In this document: in pieces, positions 1-13,200 of the stretch
How positions within the stretch are numbered: the first letter of the stretch is position 1
Layout of the letters: each line of letters begins with the position of its first letter
Assembly: GCA_038503065.1 (NCBI GenBank)
Contig: JBCAMK010000018.1
Coordinates: 434,001-498,000, forward strand
Direction of reading: 5' to 3'
Source: Paragyromitra xinjiangensis
Lineage: Eukaryota > Ascomycota > Pezizomycetes > Pezizales > Discinaceae
Length of the DNA stretch: 64,000 nucleotides
Program-made: the position numbers and the translations under genes
The notes under the pieces: generated by a model
Told to the model about the DNA's origin: nothing
Databases searched by the model: none
The model's input: only the letters and a program-made list of their open reading frames with translations

Positions 1-1588
1 GGGGGGCGAAGGGGGAGAAAATTGAAGCTTGGCTGGCTGGCAGCAGCGGTGGTAATAGCAGTTGGTTGTAGGAGGTGATTGTGAGATGAGGTGAAGGAGA
101 TCTGTGCAGTGGTTCAGACGAGGCTGAAAGGTTGTCAGTTGTCGGCGAAGCGGGCGGGAGAGATTAGGGGGCTGAACGGGGATGCTTGATGAGATGTAAG
201 GGATGGGAACAACGCAGCGAGGAACAGACGTAGAACAGCAGGCGGGCAGACAGAAAAAACACAGTGAACAAACAGAAAGAAAGAGGAACAAACATGAACA
301 GCAAATAAACCCAAACAGAAGAATGTATTCACCAGTCGCAGGGTAAAAGCACAACCCTCGTATGACCGAGAATGGCTAAGTTGCTGTGGATTATCAAGCA
401 GCAGGGCGGGGAGCCGCGCGACGGTTAGTTGACTGTAGTCCGTAAAGTAGAGCAGTTGGGGCGGAGCACACGAACGAAGGACCAACACCAAGACGAGAGC
501 AAGAAAAGAATGCAGACGAAAATACTCTTCGGAATCCGGAATGCAGACTGGCACTGTTTACTATCCACAATTGCACTGCGATTACCTAATTCAAGCCGTG
601 AGAACTCGTCGTGAAGCTGTCTGCTGTCTGCTGTCCTTGATGGCGATGACATCCAACGTGTCCCACCCGATGGCCCAAACTGTCCGCCAATGGCTGCGAA
701 AGAGGGGCGCGGAGACAGCACCCACATCCATACTGAAGAGTAGCCTGTTCTTCTCACCTTCCGTTTCTCAAGCTCTGTCACGATACCTAGACAGAAATAC
801 ACCACCTTTCTTCCAGAACCTACGACGTCCATCCTGTTCCACGTTCTCATCACGTAGCTAGCCATATCTCCAATCCACCGTGCCTGACTTGGCCCGAAAC
901 AGAACACTGCAAGGTACTACCTAAAGACTTCCCTCACAATGATACGTGCAGGGTCCAACCACTCATTCTATTTTTACCTTTCGCCTCGGAATTCGGGTTC
1001 ACACCATCACCGAAACACCTGAGCCGGAAACAAAAAACAAAAAACATCCGGATCAAGCTTTCGCTATATGTACGATCTAGTAATCCGATTACCGAAATCA
1101 CTCCTATCTCTGCTGCAAGTCATGACTCGGGAGTGTATCATTCGCTCCCGGACCAGTGCACGGATTCTAATGTCTTTTGAGTGATGGGGATTTGTTTAGC
1201 GTGGCTCACGGATGTTGGGCTGTTGTGTAACTCTCAGTTGCAGCGGGGGAATTTCGTTTGTATATTGGAGGTGAGTGCCTTAGATGGCTTGTTCAGGATG
1301 AAATAGTGGGGAGATTTAGGTTCAGGTGGGAGATATTTAACAGGATCTCAGACCAGTTCTTATAGTTTTCAGTCTAAAGCTTCGCCTGGTGAACCTCTCT
1401 TACCCACCCAGAACCAGTAGATCACATATCATCACTCGTCTTGCCAGTCCATCCTCACAGCGGCCTGCCAAGCCATGCTAACTGCCATTAGAAACCACCC
1501 AACTCTCATTGATATAGATATGCTCCCATTTTCTTCCCAATATACACAAATCATGATGAGCGCAAGAAAGCGTCCACCACCCCATTAA
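1..1588. other. Non-coding edge region, no gene resolved
   Basis: The short open frames here have no recognisable domain, are rich in Ser, Cys and Arg, and overlap on both strands, so I do not call genes. The first 330 bases are purine-rich on the plus strand, hence pyrimidine-rich on the minus strand. That resembles the leader of a fungal gene that would start left of the window and run leftwards. This is inference only. Confidence 0.4.
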
Positions 1589-4500
1589 TCAAGCAAACTT
1601 CAACCTCTCCTCCGTCCACCCAGGCTGCAAATACCCACCCTCAAAATCAAACTTAAACGAGCTCGTAAACCTACCCACAGTCTTCAACTCCAACGAGTCC
1701 AACACAGCACCAGCCTCTTCCTGCGCCCATATAGCAACACCAATCGTGTTCCATCCCCCATTATTAATAATCCCCGGGGGAATTGGAAACTCTGTTTGTG
1801 GGCCAATGTGGGAGATGTATTTACCGTATTGGTAGCTAGTCTAGTCAGCAACTGATATAGAGAGAATGGAGATAGTTAAGGGATAGTACCCGTTGATATA
1901 AATCTGGACTCTTGCCACGGTAGTCTTCGATGCATTGATAGATACAGCCAGAGGGACATCATGGCCGGTAGGAATACTCAACCGAAAAGTCGTTCTCTAC
2001 TAGCCATTAGAAAACCAACCCCACTACGATTCTCAGAAACTCACATAAAACTCAATCCCCGCGCCCACAACCCCATCCAGCGGACTCTTCACCTTCCACT
2101 TCCCATCATCAAACCCGGGCAACGCCCACCCCAGCCTTTCTGCCCTCAATCCACCTTCATTATAAATCCCCCTCACCCCATCCACCGGTGTCTCCCCACC
2201 CGCATTCCCAACCAACCTCCACTCCGTAAATGTTCCATTCCCACTTAAGCTCGCCTCACTTATCCCTCGCGGGTTCCGCGGCCCATCAGGACCAACCGAG
2301 TCTTGATCATGACCCTGATAATCCAGTACAACAAAAACCACATTTCCCGCCGCAAGCAGGGTCTTATTCGCGAACGACAAGTTTATCGTAGCGCTCGCAT
2401 TCGCCGGTGATCCAGACCATGACCCGATGAACTCGCCATTAAGCCATGTACTATACCCAAACGCACTGCCTCCAATTGCAGTCAATGTCACCCTGGTGGC
2501 TGTCTTACCGTTGAAATACCCACGATAGAGCTTAATCCCTGAATGGAACCCATAGTCATCTGGATATAGCACAGGCAAAGTTTTTGGCTTCTGTGCGTTA
2601 GCAGTAGTGGTATGGTTCGCGTGCACCCAATTTGAGTCGTCGTAGCCCACTGCACGCTCCGGGATGGAATCGCTGAATTTCCATTTCAGGGCCTTGAGAT
2701 CTGGGAGGGTGACGCTTAGGGTTTCCGGACCGGGTGCGGTGCCGATGAGGGAGCCGTAGGCAGTACGAGTGAGGTCAGAGGGGGTTTTTCCGTTCCATTT
2801 GAAGGACTTGATTGTTTTGGGGGCGAAGACCTCGATAGTTGTGGTTGCGTTTAGGTCGCCGCGGAGCTCGGCGACGGAGCCTTCGAGGGTAGCGGAACGG
2901 GTGAGGTAGGGGCCGGAGACGAGGAGGTGTTCGTTGGCGTGGACGTTGGGTTCGAGGGTGAGGGCTGGAGCCCAGATGTTCCAGCCGGTTATGCGGTCGA
3001 CGAGCTGGATGAGGGGCCCGTTGGGGAATTGGAGGAAGGTAGTTCCGAGGGTTTGGGTGTAGGATATTTTGGTGTGCTGTTAGGAGGTTAGGAGGTGGGT
3101 TTAGAGAAGTGGGATGGGGAAAAGTAGGGTCTTGCCTTGGTGAGATAGGTCTCGGTATTTATGGTAGCACCTCCAAATAATTTCGGCGTTGCGATAAGAT
3201 TCTTAAGCACAAACTCTACGGTCTGGCCTACGTTTGAATATAGCACCAAGACTGGGCTATTATCAAAAATCGCATATGTCAAAACCTCCGCTGAAGAGTA
3301 CAGTAATGCATACTGTCCAAATGAGTAATCTGTAACAATAAACTTGCTCTCCCTCCCGTCAAGCTGAATATTAGGGACTGTCAAATTCCCTGCGCTGGTT
3401 ACGGCATTGAGACCGAATTTCACAACCGTCCTTGAGCTAGACGTAGCTTGGTTTACCCAGTAGAATCCAGCATTTGTAGTAGGGTTACGAAGGTGGATAG
3501 TGTATATCCCAGTGTTGCTAGTGTAGCTATAGGTTGAATCCGGTCAGTATGGGATTTACTTCACGAGTTGTCACGCGGGTTAGCAACATACGTAGTTCCG
3601 TTTCCAAGCTGGTCAGTTTCTCGGAGGTCGTTACTAACACGTAGGAACAAAGTCTAAGGAATGTGAGTTTCTTGGATGAGGGTGGTTAGAGTCGCTTATA
3701 GTCTTACCAAAAGTTTGATCTGCCGCATTTTATCGCGGACAATACGAGACTCTGTTAATGGCGCACCGTAGTCATACGATGAGTAAACAACTGGTGCAGC
3801 TACACTTCCCGTAATAAGATGTTAGCTGAATTTTTGACATTAGAGGCCAGGGGAACACTTATCAATTAGTTCCTCCGTAGCTATATTCGCTGGATGTCAG
3901 TTTACAGCCCTGAGAAAATATCGCCGTGAGAAACTTACGTCATGTAAAGACTAATCAGCGAAACCTTCTGTGCAACCAGAGTCTTATAAAATACATCAGA
4001 AAACTCATTGCCAGTAAGCTGTGCACAGTTCTCATAGCTATAACCGCCCCATCTGTAGAGTCAAAAAAGTAAGATGCCGTTTTCCTTCCATATATACTGG
4101 GTACATACGGGTCAAAAGCGCCTCCTTGGTATTCGGGAATGTATGAAGGTTGCGTTGGCGAATAGCTAGTAAACCCTATAAAGATGGAAGATTAGAATCT
4201 TTGAGGTCCCTTCGATAAGGGAGACTGGGCAATACATTGGTAGTAGGTCTTGACTATACTGAAACCTCCAGTTGGGTTTGCACAGTTAAATCCGTTGGGG
4301 TATGAGTCCAGACCGTAGATATCTAATCCCCCCGGTTACTCTCGTTCTATTGTAAGTTGGGGGGTTGGGTTAGCCTACCAACTGCGCCGCCAGCATCTAG
4401 ATAGTCTGTAGACCAGCTCTGGGCTCGCATGCCTTTCTCGTTGTGTCTAGTAATATAGTTAGCGCACAGCCGAAGAACAGAGACCGTTCTCATATGATAC

Positions 4501-5277
4501 TTACGTAGATGGAACCACGACTCCGGCGTTTTCAAATGCGTCACTAATCTGAACCATATATTTCACACCGGTCCAATTCGGGTCGTGATACGATTCAACA
4601 AACTCACTACCCACAATGTCAGAACCCCTCTACAACGAACCAACCCCAGAGACCTACTTCTCATGCTGATTAAGAATGGCCGAACCCCCATTAACAATCG
4701 AATTCTTCGCAAAAATTTTCCCAATCTCCGTTATGTAAGGAAGCCACGCTTGATGATACTTCTCATCATCCGTCCTATGCACACCCCAAGCGCCAGTAGT
4801 AGTCCACAATGCAACACCTCCAGCACTGGTCTCAGCATTAATATACGGTCCAGATCTCGTAATAATCCAAATCCCAGCTTGTTTGGCATAATCAAACAAC
4901 CGTTGGATGTCCAATGCAGCTGTTTTGAAATCTAGAGTATCGGGGTTTGGGGAGTGGTAGGCCCAGAAGAAGTAGACACTAGCTGCATTGAAACCTGTAG
5001 CTCGGAGCTTCTGGAAGATGTCTAACCAAAGCTCAGGGACGGGGAGTCGGGGGTAGTGGAATTCGCCGGCGAAAACGTAGACTCGTTCGCCCTTGACGTA
5101 GAGGGAGCTTCGGTCCCATGAGATGATGTCTGTTTTACCTGTATGAGTGTCAATAGGGATTTGAAATGCACTATTGGGGGTTTGTAACTATTTACCATTG
5201 TTTTTCTGCGCAGACACAGACGAGGCGAATAAGCCACTCGCTAGAACGAGACGCGTGAAGACGTTAAACAACTTCAT
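1589..5277 (-). CDS. Secreted GH35 beta-galactosidase, many introns
   Basis: Hydrolyses terminal beta-D-galactosides, probably outside the cell. The start at 5277 opens a typical signal peptide (MKLFNVFTRLVLASGLFAS...). Exon 1 is 5277-5196 and exon 2 is 5138-4658. Exon 2 carries the GH35 hallmarks GERVYVFAGEFHYPRLP, FNAASVYFFWAYH and GPYINAETSAGG. The acid/base glutamate lies in NQHENEF, split by the intron at 4657-4607. Further exons give YGLDSYPNGFNCANP, the nucleophile motif IPEYQGGAFDPWGG (Glu near 4132-4134) and MTYGGTN. Downstream are the beta-galactosidase middle domains (3423-3088) and a jelly-roll domain (about 2700-2033, for example GYDDSNW and STWLNGEFIGSWSG). The protein ends in EERLKFA with stop at 1589-1591. 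I count about a dozen short introns. Not every junction was worked out, so the exact residue count is open. Both catalytic glutamates are present, so the enzyme looks active. Confidence 0.93.
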
Positions 5278-7530
5278 CACGAGAACAGTTCAATTGCTAA
5301 AGATATTAACACCGCAATGAGTGATGAATTTGTGTATGGGACCTTTCCCTATATTAATACCCCAGAAAAACCCCAGAATCTACTCGTTGCAATTGCGTTC
5401 CCAGAACATCACCATCCTGTTGACCGCGGTCGACAATACCGTTTTTCCTGCTTTCGGTTCTCATCAGCCCGAACCACACGACGGATAAATTGTGAAAGAG
5501 GAGAACATCTCAAGAAAGGCACGCCGTTACAATACGGGAATCAGGGGTCAGAAATTAAATTCTGGGGTAGCATAGCGACTATGATGGTTTTTTCCCCAAG
5601 ATGACGCTCGTTTAGACAGAAATGGAGTTGGTCTCCGAAGATCTCTTCTCGGTTCCGGGTGATGGCGAGTTTTTAAAGATCCTGCAGATGACCATTTCGG
5701 CTATTTTGAAGCGATCGTAAAAAGTGTGCCACCCGGTATCGATGGCAGGTAATTCTACTTAGATCTAGTCGATCATCCCCGTTGATCCCATTCACAATGT
5801 GTCACTCGCCGTACCACAAGCCTGATGGACTGTGTTTTCTGTAATTCAACCGTTTCCTTCCTGAATATGTCTTGGGGTTCATCGTTCAGGCTCCGTATTC
5901 GCCCATTGGTAGTAGCAGGGGCGGGGCCAGGGGCAAGGATATTTCTCCATTCCAAACCTTTAAGGGCGTAGCAGATATTTTAGTTTAACCGACCCAATTT
6001 ATGAAGAATCGTGCGTAATTCAAGCAACTACAGGGCTCAATTTGTATCACACTATATCCTATATTCAATCCAACTCAATAAATAGTAACACCCCGCTCCA
6101 GTTTTAGTTTCTTCGTTTCAATCACGTAATTCATTACACGAATCGCGCATAAACAAGAAGTTATAACATACATGTAGATGCCCACTCGAGCACACACTTA
6201 GAAGATGCAGGGTTAACACCAGGTACAGCTTTTCTAGATACTACCCAATCTTAATCCCCAGTTATTCGCAGTACTAATGAAGTTCAACTTATTTCAACCA
6301 AAATGTGAGGAAATAATTCAAGTATATAGAAGGAATTAGGTGACAAGGGCATCCCCCAAAGTGGTCCCAGCTTCTTTCCTAGTACCTATCCCCTATACAT
6401 CATCACTCATATTCTTTCACAAGGTTTAGCGCAGCATCTTTTCGGTCCTGTATCGGAATTCCCCTATTATTAGATAAAAACGAAGTCTCACACGTTTAGT
6501 GGAGTCTTCGAAGGTCTTGAGGTCATGCATAAAACTTTCGACTCACCACATATCACTCGATCTTGATCACCAGACGCTGTCTCTCCGTTATTCGGCCACA
6601 GGTATTCACCTACTCTACACAGCAAACAATAACAAGCAGCCCTAGTATTCTTTTTTTTGAGGCCATTCCTTTCCCCCACAAAACCTAGGCCGAATGATCA
6701 CTCATGATCCCATAAGTATAAATACCAAATCCTAAGCAACACATCCCACTGGCTACGGATGTAATTACTCCTCATGACCCTTAATCACAGTTTTCACACA
6801 GGGATGACCTCAAGGAAACCGCTTTCACTCGAAGTTTAAGCGGATGTTAAGCTTAGGTTCACTGAAATGGCAATAACTCCTAACGTATAACAAGGAGTAA
6901 CACCCCAAAGAAATCATACAAAATCACTAAATCAATACGTCAAGCAATGGTTTTTAAGACTTCGCTCGCGGTGAGACCCGATGACACCGCCAACATGTAG
7001 AACCAAAAAGGTCAAACATGCAGCCGAAACCCCTTTCCCCCTAGAAATTTCTAAAGAATTCACTTACCTCGAATGATGAATTTCAGCCCAGAAACAGAGC
7101 CCAAGAATTTTAGCCTCAGTTAACCAGAAATATATCCCCAAGCCCACAGCTTTGTAAAGAGACGTCGACGCGTGTAAAACAATCCTGAAACATGTATCAT
7201 GACATCAATTTCTCAGAACACAAAACATCAGCCACAATCACCATCGTGCAGTATTCTGCAGACATGCAGCGTATATTTGCCCTTGAGCAGATACAGCTGA
7301 AACAGTGGTTCTTAATTGGTCGTTGAATCGATTGCATACGCATACGTGGTTGCTACTGCAAGCCCATGGGCCAGGGTATAACTTTGCAGGATGCAACAAT
7401 CAGAAGCCTATACCTCGGCACCGAGCTTCATCGGATCTACAATGGCAACTACATACTTAAGGACTTCACACCAGCCTCGTTCCCCACGCTGCTCAGCTCC
7501 CCACAGCCATCACTATCCTGACCAGTTTCA
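5278..7530. promoter_or_regulatory. Divergent intergenic region between GH35 and SDR genes
   Basis: This 2.25-kb region separates two divergently transcribed genes and must hold both promoters. On the minus strand a TATA-like stretch (TATTAATATAGGG, near 5345-5360) lies about 75 bases upstream of the beta-galactosidase start. The rest is AT-rich with short random frames. One copy of TACATGTA lies near 6169. I see no RNA gene or repeat array. Confidence 0.4.
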
Positions 7531-8967
7531 ATGCCTCCTTCACCAGCCCAAAACAGATTGGCTCAAGTCACGTCTCATGTCGGAGCAACCTCCGCAGCCT
7601 CAAGCTCTCTACCAGCCATCCCGGAAGTAGCTTCGGATTCCGTAGGGAGGTGGGTTTCTCCGCGTTCGGGAAATTCTGTTGGATGAATCCTTGAGCAAAT
7701 CGCTAAACCTTGCCCCTAGACGATTGGAAGGAAAGGTTGCAATTATAACAGGTGAGCCTTCTTTACACGGTGACCCATAGATCTTCTATCGTTAATTTAC
7801 ATCCACAGGCTGTAACTCTCCAGTAGGTTTGCTTTCAGCTTCCAAATTCAATAGGGGGAGCTGCGCCGGTATTCTAATTTAAATCCCCAGCTTGGAATTG
7901 GTCGAGCAACAGCAAGTCAATATGCCCGTAACGGCCTAAAAGCTCTCTACATATGCGATTATGCTTCAGATAACCTATCAACAATCGAATCTGAACTGAA
8001 GCAACAGTATCCAGATGTAGAGGTGCATGCAAGGGTTTTTGACGCAGCAGACGAGGCGTCTGTTGAGAAAGTTGTCGACGATGCATTAAGTAGCTATGGC
8101 AGACTTGATATATATTTCGCCAATGCTGGTATTGTAGGCACGAGTAAAAGACTGTGGGATGTTAAACCTGAACAATTTATGGAAGTTTTGAGAGTAAACA
8201 CGCTAAGGTAACAGCGATGATAACCCAAAAGAAATGACGCTATGAGATGGTCCTCATATAGATAGCTTCAGTGCACATACTGACGAGTAAATTGGAGTTG
8301 ATAGCGTTTTTCTAGCAGTCAAACACGCATCAAAAGCAATGCAAAAGACAAGCCCCTCAAAACCAATCTCTGGTGGCTCAATCATAGCTACCGCCTCCAC
8401 CGCCGGCATCCGATCCGGTGCAGGATCAAGTAAACTCCATCCCGAGGTATCAAAACCCGAAAATATACTGACATATCGCCTGCCCTAGCCGACTACTCCG
8501 CCTCTAAAGCCGCAGTAATCAACATCATGCAAACCTCCGCCTTTCAGTTAGCAGGTACCAACATCCGCTGCAATGCAATTTGTCCGGGTTTGATAGAGAC
8601 GGGTATGACGGGTGCTATCTGGGAAATGGCCAGAAAGAGGGGTACCGAAGGGAAGATCGGTCAAATCAATCCGTTAAAGAGAGGTGGGGTAAGCGATGAA
8701 ATCGCGAGGGTGGTGCTATTCCTTGGAAGTGATGAGTTCGTGCTCCTTTTTTTTCTTTTCTTCTTCTCCCCCTCTCCTTATTTACCTAGGGCCAAGACGT
8801 TCGAGTCAGCTATGCCTCTTCAACTTTCACCAGAGACATTGCAACAGCAGAAAAGATTACCGAATGCTAACAGAAATTACAGGAGTTCATATGTAAATGC
8901 TCAGTTTTGGGCTGTGGACGGAGGGCTCAGTGGAAGTCACCCGACCATGCCCGGGAAGTTCTATTAA
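7531..8967 (+). CDS. Short-chain dehydrogenase/reductase (SDR)
   Basis: NAD(P)-dependent oxidoreductase of the classical SDR family; the substrate is unknown. Seven exons give about 312 residues: 7531-7649, 7720-7751, 7809-7822, 7891-8207, 8305-8429, 8489-8735 and 8883-8967. The spliced protein reads [22 protein letters not shown], the Rossmann cofactor motif. FANAGI follows (NAG motif), then a serine-rich strand (IIATASTAG) and the YSASK catalytic Tyr/Lys. [14 protein letters not shown] and AVDGGL close the fold. Start 7531 gives [12 protein letters not shown] and fits the first donor. Exon 3 is only 14 nt. The last intron (8736-8882) uses the unusual donor GTTCGT. It is a multiple of three and has no in-frame stop, so leaving it in would insert a hydrophobic stretch between FLGSDE and SYVNAQ. 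Removing it restores the family pattern. Confidence 0.9.
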
Positions 8968-10173
8968 TCTGTTCACCTGCAATCACGGGAAGTTTGGAGT
9001 AGAAATATAATGAAAAAGTTGGTGTTTGGGATAAGGTACTTTAGTACTGATCTGCAATCGGCCGACGGGTAGCTGAGATATGATTCGTGCGCTCAAAAAG
9101 AAGACGATGATCTTATCGGAGTAAATTCTTCCCTGCCAACTCTTACCGTGCTCCCGAGCGAACCGCACCATTGTTCGTTCTTACTGGGATGTTTCAACCC
9201 TCGTGTTTGGTCACTTGCCGAGACCCAGCCGCAATAATCGCCTGTTTCAGCTGGCTTCCGTGACACAAACGGAAGAACAAAAAGTATTGGTTACCAACCA
9301 ACGAAGAGTAGGCTCGTGCTCCAGGATAAGAACTTGGAAACTGGGGGGCAGGTGTGGGAATGCACCTTCGTGAAAGAAACTTCTCGATTTGCGTGACCCG
9401 GTCACTTTACTTCTCCAAGGTTTAGTAAGGCAACAGCATCCAATCCATCCCCTTATGCTGCCTTCCGTCCTTTCCCGTCACGGGGCATAGGCACAACGAT
9501 ACTCATTGATTTCACTTTATCAAAGCCGGAGTAGAATTTCAATAAGTATTTCGTTAAGGAAACCCCTACAATAGCCAACCCCCCCACACACACACAGAGA
9601 GAGAGAGATATATAGTGGATGAAACTATATACAAGTGTATAAAGATAAAGTTGGGACTGTAGGTCTAGGATGAAAAATCCCCAGATCTTATGCCTTTAAG
9701 CAGAAGTGACTTCTTGATAAAAGAAAAATTAGAACGAAATCATATGGCTCCGCTTGTTATAAGCTTAGTCAGTGGAAAAATCTTTCAAGACTATTCCGTT
9801 TTTTCACTCGTTCATTTTATAAATAAACAAATTTGATCGGTAGATGCTTATCATATTACATCTATGGGCGAACACCTTCGCCCAGTTCATGTTTCCAGCA
9901 GGCCTTTTAGTATTCAAACAAACAAATTCATTAAAAAAAGGGGGGGGGAGTTAACTTCTAGCCACGGTGATCAATGTGCAAGTACCCTTCTCGGATCATG
10001 GTTTCACGGACGAGTTCTTCCAACATCTAGGGGTCCTTTATATGTAGCGTTTACTTCTACCACACTAACGGCCTAGTAGAACGTCCATCAGCGCGGCCTC
10101 TGGTTTTGGTTAGCGTTGGCAATGCACTCGTTCCAGCGATGGCTCTGCCAGCGTACTCTAAGAAACGGCCAAG

Positions 10174-10239
<66 letters not shown>

Positions 10240-13200
10240 TGTACTACTACTACTTCCTGTAACGGTATATCGAATCATGCTCTATAACCCTTGACTATGC
10301 ATTTCATCACTTCTTCGACAAACAACTGTCGCTTTGTGCGCTTTTCTTATGCACTACTCTAAGGCTAAAAAAATACCATCAATCTGCCGCTATCAGTAAA
10401 CTTTTCTGTTTCGGTTGCTAAAGCCTACTCCAAGGCCACCAAATGCATATTTCCCCATTGCATCTATCACCCAATTGCAAAGCTCTATTTCCCGCGATGG
10501 GCTGCGGCCGAGAATCTCACTGGTGTCAATAACCTTTCACTCTCGCCAAAGAGGAACCTACACGCATGCCATAGACGATGGGCTTGATATATGACCGCGC
10601 CAAATTCGGGGATTTGCACATCTATACCTCCCATCACTAATCTTCGCACTGTTACCTGTATTGACTGCTTTAAGAATCCATATTTAGGATTGGTCTGGGA
10701 AGGTGCGTTGATAGTTCGATTATAACCGTCCAAACCCCTCCCCCCCACAGCTAATTAGTGGATTCTCCCTATCTTCACTAGAGCTCAATGGAGTATTCAC
10801 TTTTGATACGTAGTAAAGCGATAGCTGAGGAGGATAAGATGAAAATAGAAGAGGATGCTCTAATATACAAATGTTACAATCTCAGCAGAAGTAGCCAGTT
10901 TTAGAAACACGCTAGCGTGACCCAAAGAACGCACTGCAGCAAGGCCCTAGAGGAAAACACCACCTGAACAACTTACACAGGACCTTTCACACTCCAATGG
11001 CCGAAACAAGAGCCCATAGCTATACCACACCACAATCAAAGTGATAGGCGCCGAAAAAACAATCTCCTGGAGATACGATTAGAAAGGTGCTCATGCCCCA
11101 ATGTTCGGAAATTTCAAAAGAGTAATTTTGCGAAGCCGATCTGTTGCCCCCAACAAACAGCATCAGCCCGAACTCGTGATCGAAAACACTCTCCAGCCCT
11201 AGCGATAGCAGAATTGCCCATGAGTAGTAACCGACCTTCACCTCCGGTTCTACGGAACATGCCAATGTACACACAGTCCCAATACCCCACTTCGCATAAT
11301 TAAGCGCATCGCTAATTTACCAGTATTGCGTTTTTGCGACTCAGACAAGAGGAGATTTGTATGATTTGCCCAGCTCCGGAGCCTGAAAACTGCCCAAAAC
11401 TCAAATACTATGCCCCCTCGCCTATGTCATCGCTTATCAATTTAACAAATTTCACAAAAAGTATAGTTTGATATCATGATATAATATACACACATGTAGT
11501 CTTCAAATCAAGCAACCCACAGCCCCCCCTTGAAGTGTTTACAAAGCTACAAAAAGGATCGTTCAAGATTCCAATTTAGCCCTAAAATGGCTACGTGCTC
11601 TTTTCTCCAGCAGAAAAGTACCAACATCATTGCCACCTCCTGAGAATATGTAGTGGAATTGAGGCAGAGTTACCATGGGTGTGCCGCGCCGAAGGCTTAC
11701 ACGCCTGCATGCCTTCTTCTCGAGCCTAGGAAGCATCGTTGAAACCCACCTCTCTGTTCCCCACATCAGGGAGGCAAAAAATCTTCACATATCACATTGT
11801 CTCGAAAAAAGAAGGCCGAGGACGTGGGTTAAAAAGATGCTTATCAGGCAAGCATAAAGCTATAGAGCCTCAAAGCTTGGCGCAGAGCCCCATGCCAGGA
11901 CTCTTATCACAGCATACCCTAATGGTCTCACCCTTCCCACAAGTAACACTACAACTTTAGAGTTAAAGTGGTTTTACGTTTCCTCGCTGACACAACATAT
12001 TTTAAATTGTCGTATTTGCTATACGGAATTGAAGGATATAGACTTCTAGATCTGAAGCAGATAATGGTAGTAGAGACCTAGATTTGTGGAGAGTTCCGAA
12101 ACTAGAGCTTGTCAAAATTTCATGGCGTGTCTATTTCGATGCGAATCAGTAAGATATGAGCATCTAAGATGTGGGGGTGGAGCGCCAGGAAGAACCATTC
12201 CTCCAGGGTGGGGTTCTAATTTGGGGATGGAAAAGCATACCTACCTACATGTAGCTATGCACCACAAATACTAACGTCAAATTACGGCAACCCAAAGCCA
12301 CACACATACAGTTTCTCCTATCCAGTCGCTAAACGATCAGCCATTTCTCGGCAAAGGTACGCCGATATCTTTGATATGACAACATAAGGCAATCCTCCGA
12401 AACACACACGAACAAGCCATGTTTTCGTAGTAGCTACCCCCTCTCTCCGTCTCTCCGTACCAGTGTTCGACCACCTCAAAAGTCCGCATTGCATAGAGCT
12501 GCGCCTCTCTGCTCTCCAATGTGGTAGTAATACGGCATGGCCCCACCGGCAAATAGTTACCTAATTTCTGGCCCCGGACTCTGGTGAAACTCTGGGGGTG
12601 TAATTTAAGTATTCCCGAGACCTATTGGTGCATTCCAGTAAGCACGTTGATAAATGCTTAACCCGTATATAAAAGGAAATCAACACCATTCGACAAGTAT
12701 TGCCAAGCGATGGGTTAATGAACCCCGGTTTTTGCTATGACCACCAACGTTTCATCGATACAGCGGTTGGAATCGCAACCTACTTTTACTTTTTTGTTCT
12801 CCTGAACTCTGCATGATCACGATCTAAGATTGGATCCTTGTTTGTGTATCTTATCGTTTATCATAGGATAGGGAAGTTGTTTTACCCTGTGATTAGATAT
12901 CAATAATAAATCTCTATCGCAATAAGCACAAGGAGGAACCTCAACACCTCTGTTTATAACCAGGCCTAATGCATCTGATAATACCAGGAAGAAAGTGTTG
13001 TCACAAACCGTTGCCGATCTTCCCAGAACCGGGATATTTCTGGCCCCCTTTTTGGTCAACTGTCACATTGATACAAGGCAAGATTCACCGAACAAGGGTT
13101 ACAGAGCTTATCGATTAATATAGAACAGCGTAGGACGCACAATTCCAATGCAAAGAGGCCAGAAAGGTGGTGCCGTAAGAAATTGTGAAAGTCCTGGCAA

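Noticed and set aside
135..907. Overlapping frames of 100-160 codons on both strands at the left edge
   Set aside because: No domain, odd composition (Ser/Cys/Arg-rich), several overlapping in different frames; typical of GC-rich leader DNA.
1589..8967. GH35 and SDR as a galactose-use cluster
   Set aside because: They are divergent neighbours 2.2 kb apart, but nothing ties the SDR to galactose metabolism, and no transporter or regulator is present.
10106..10294. Frame with a poly-tyrosine stretch
   Set aside because: Produced entirely by the CTA microsatellite.
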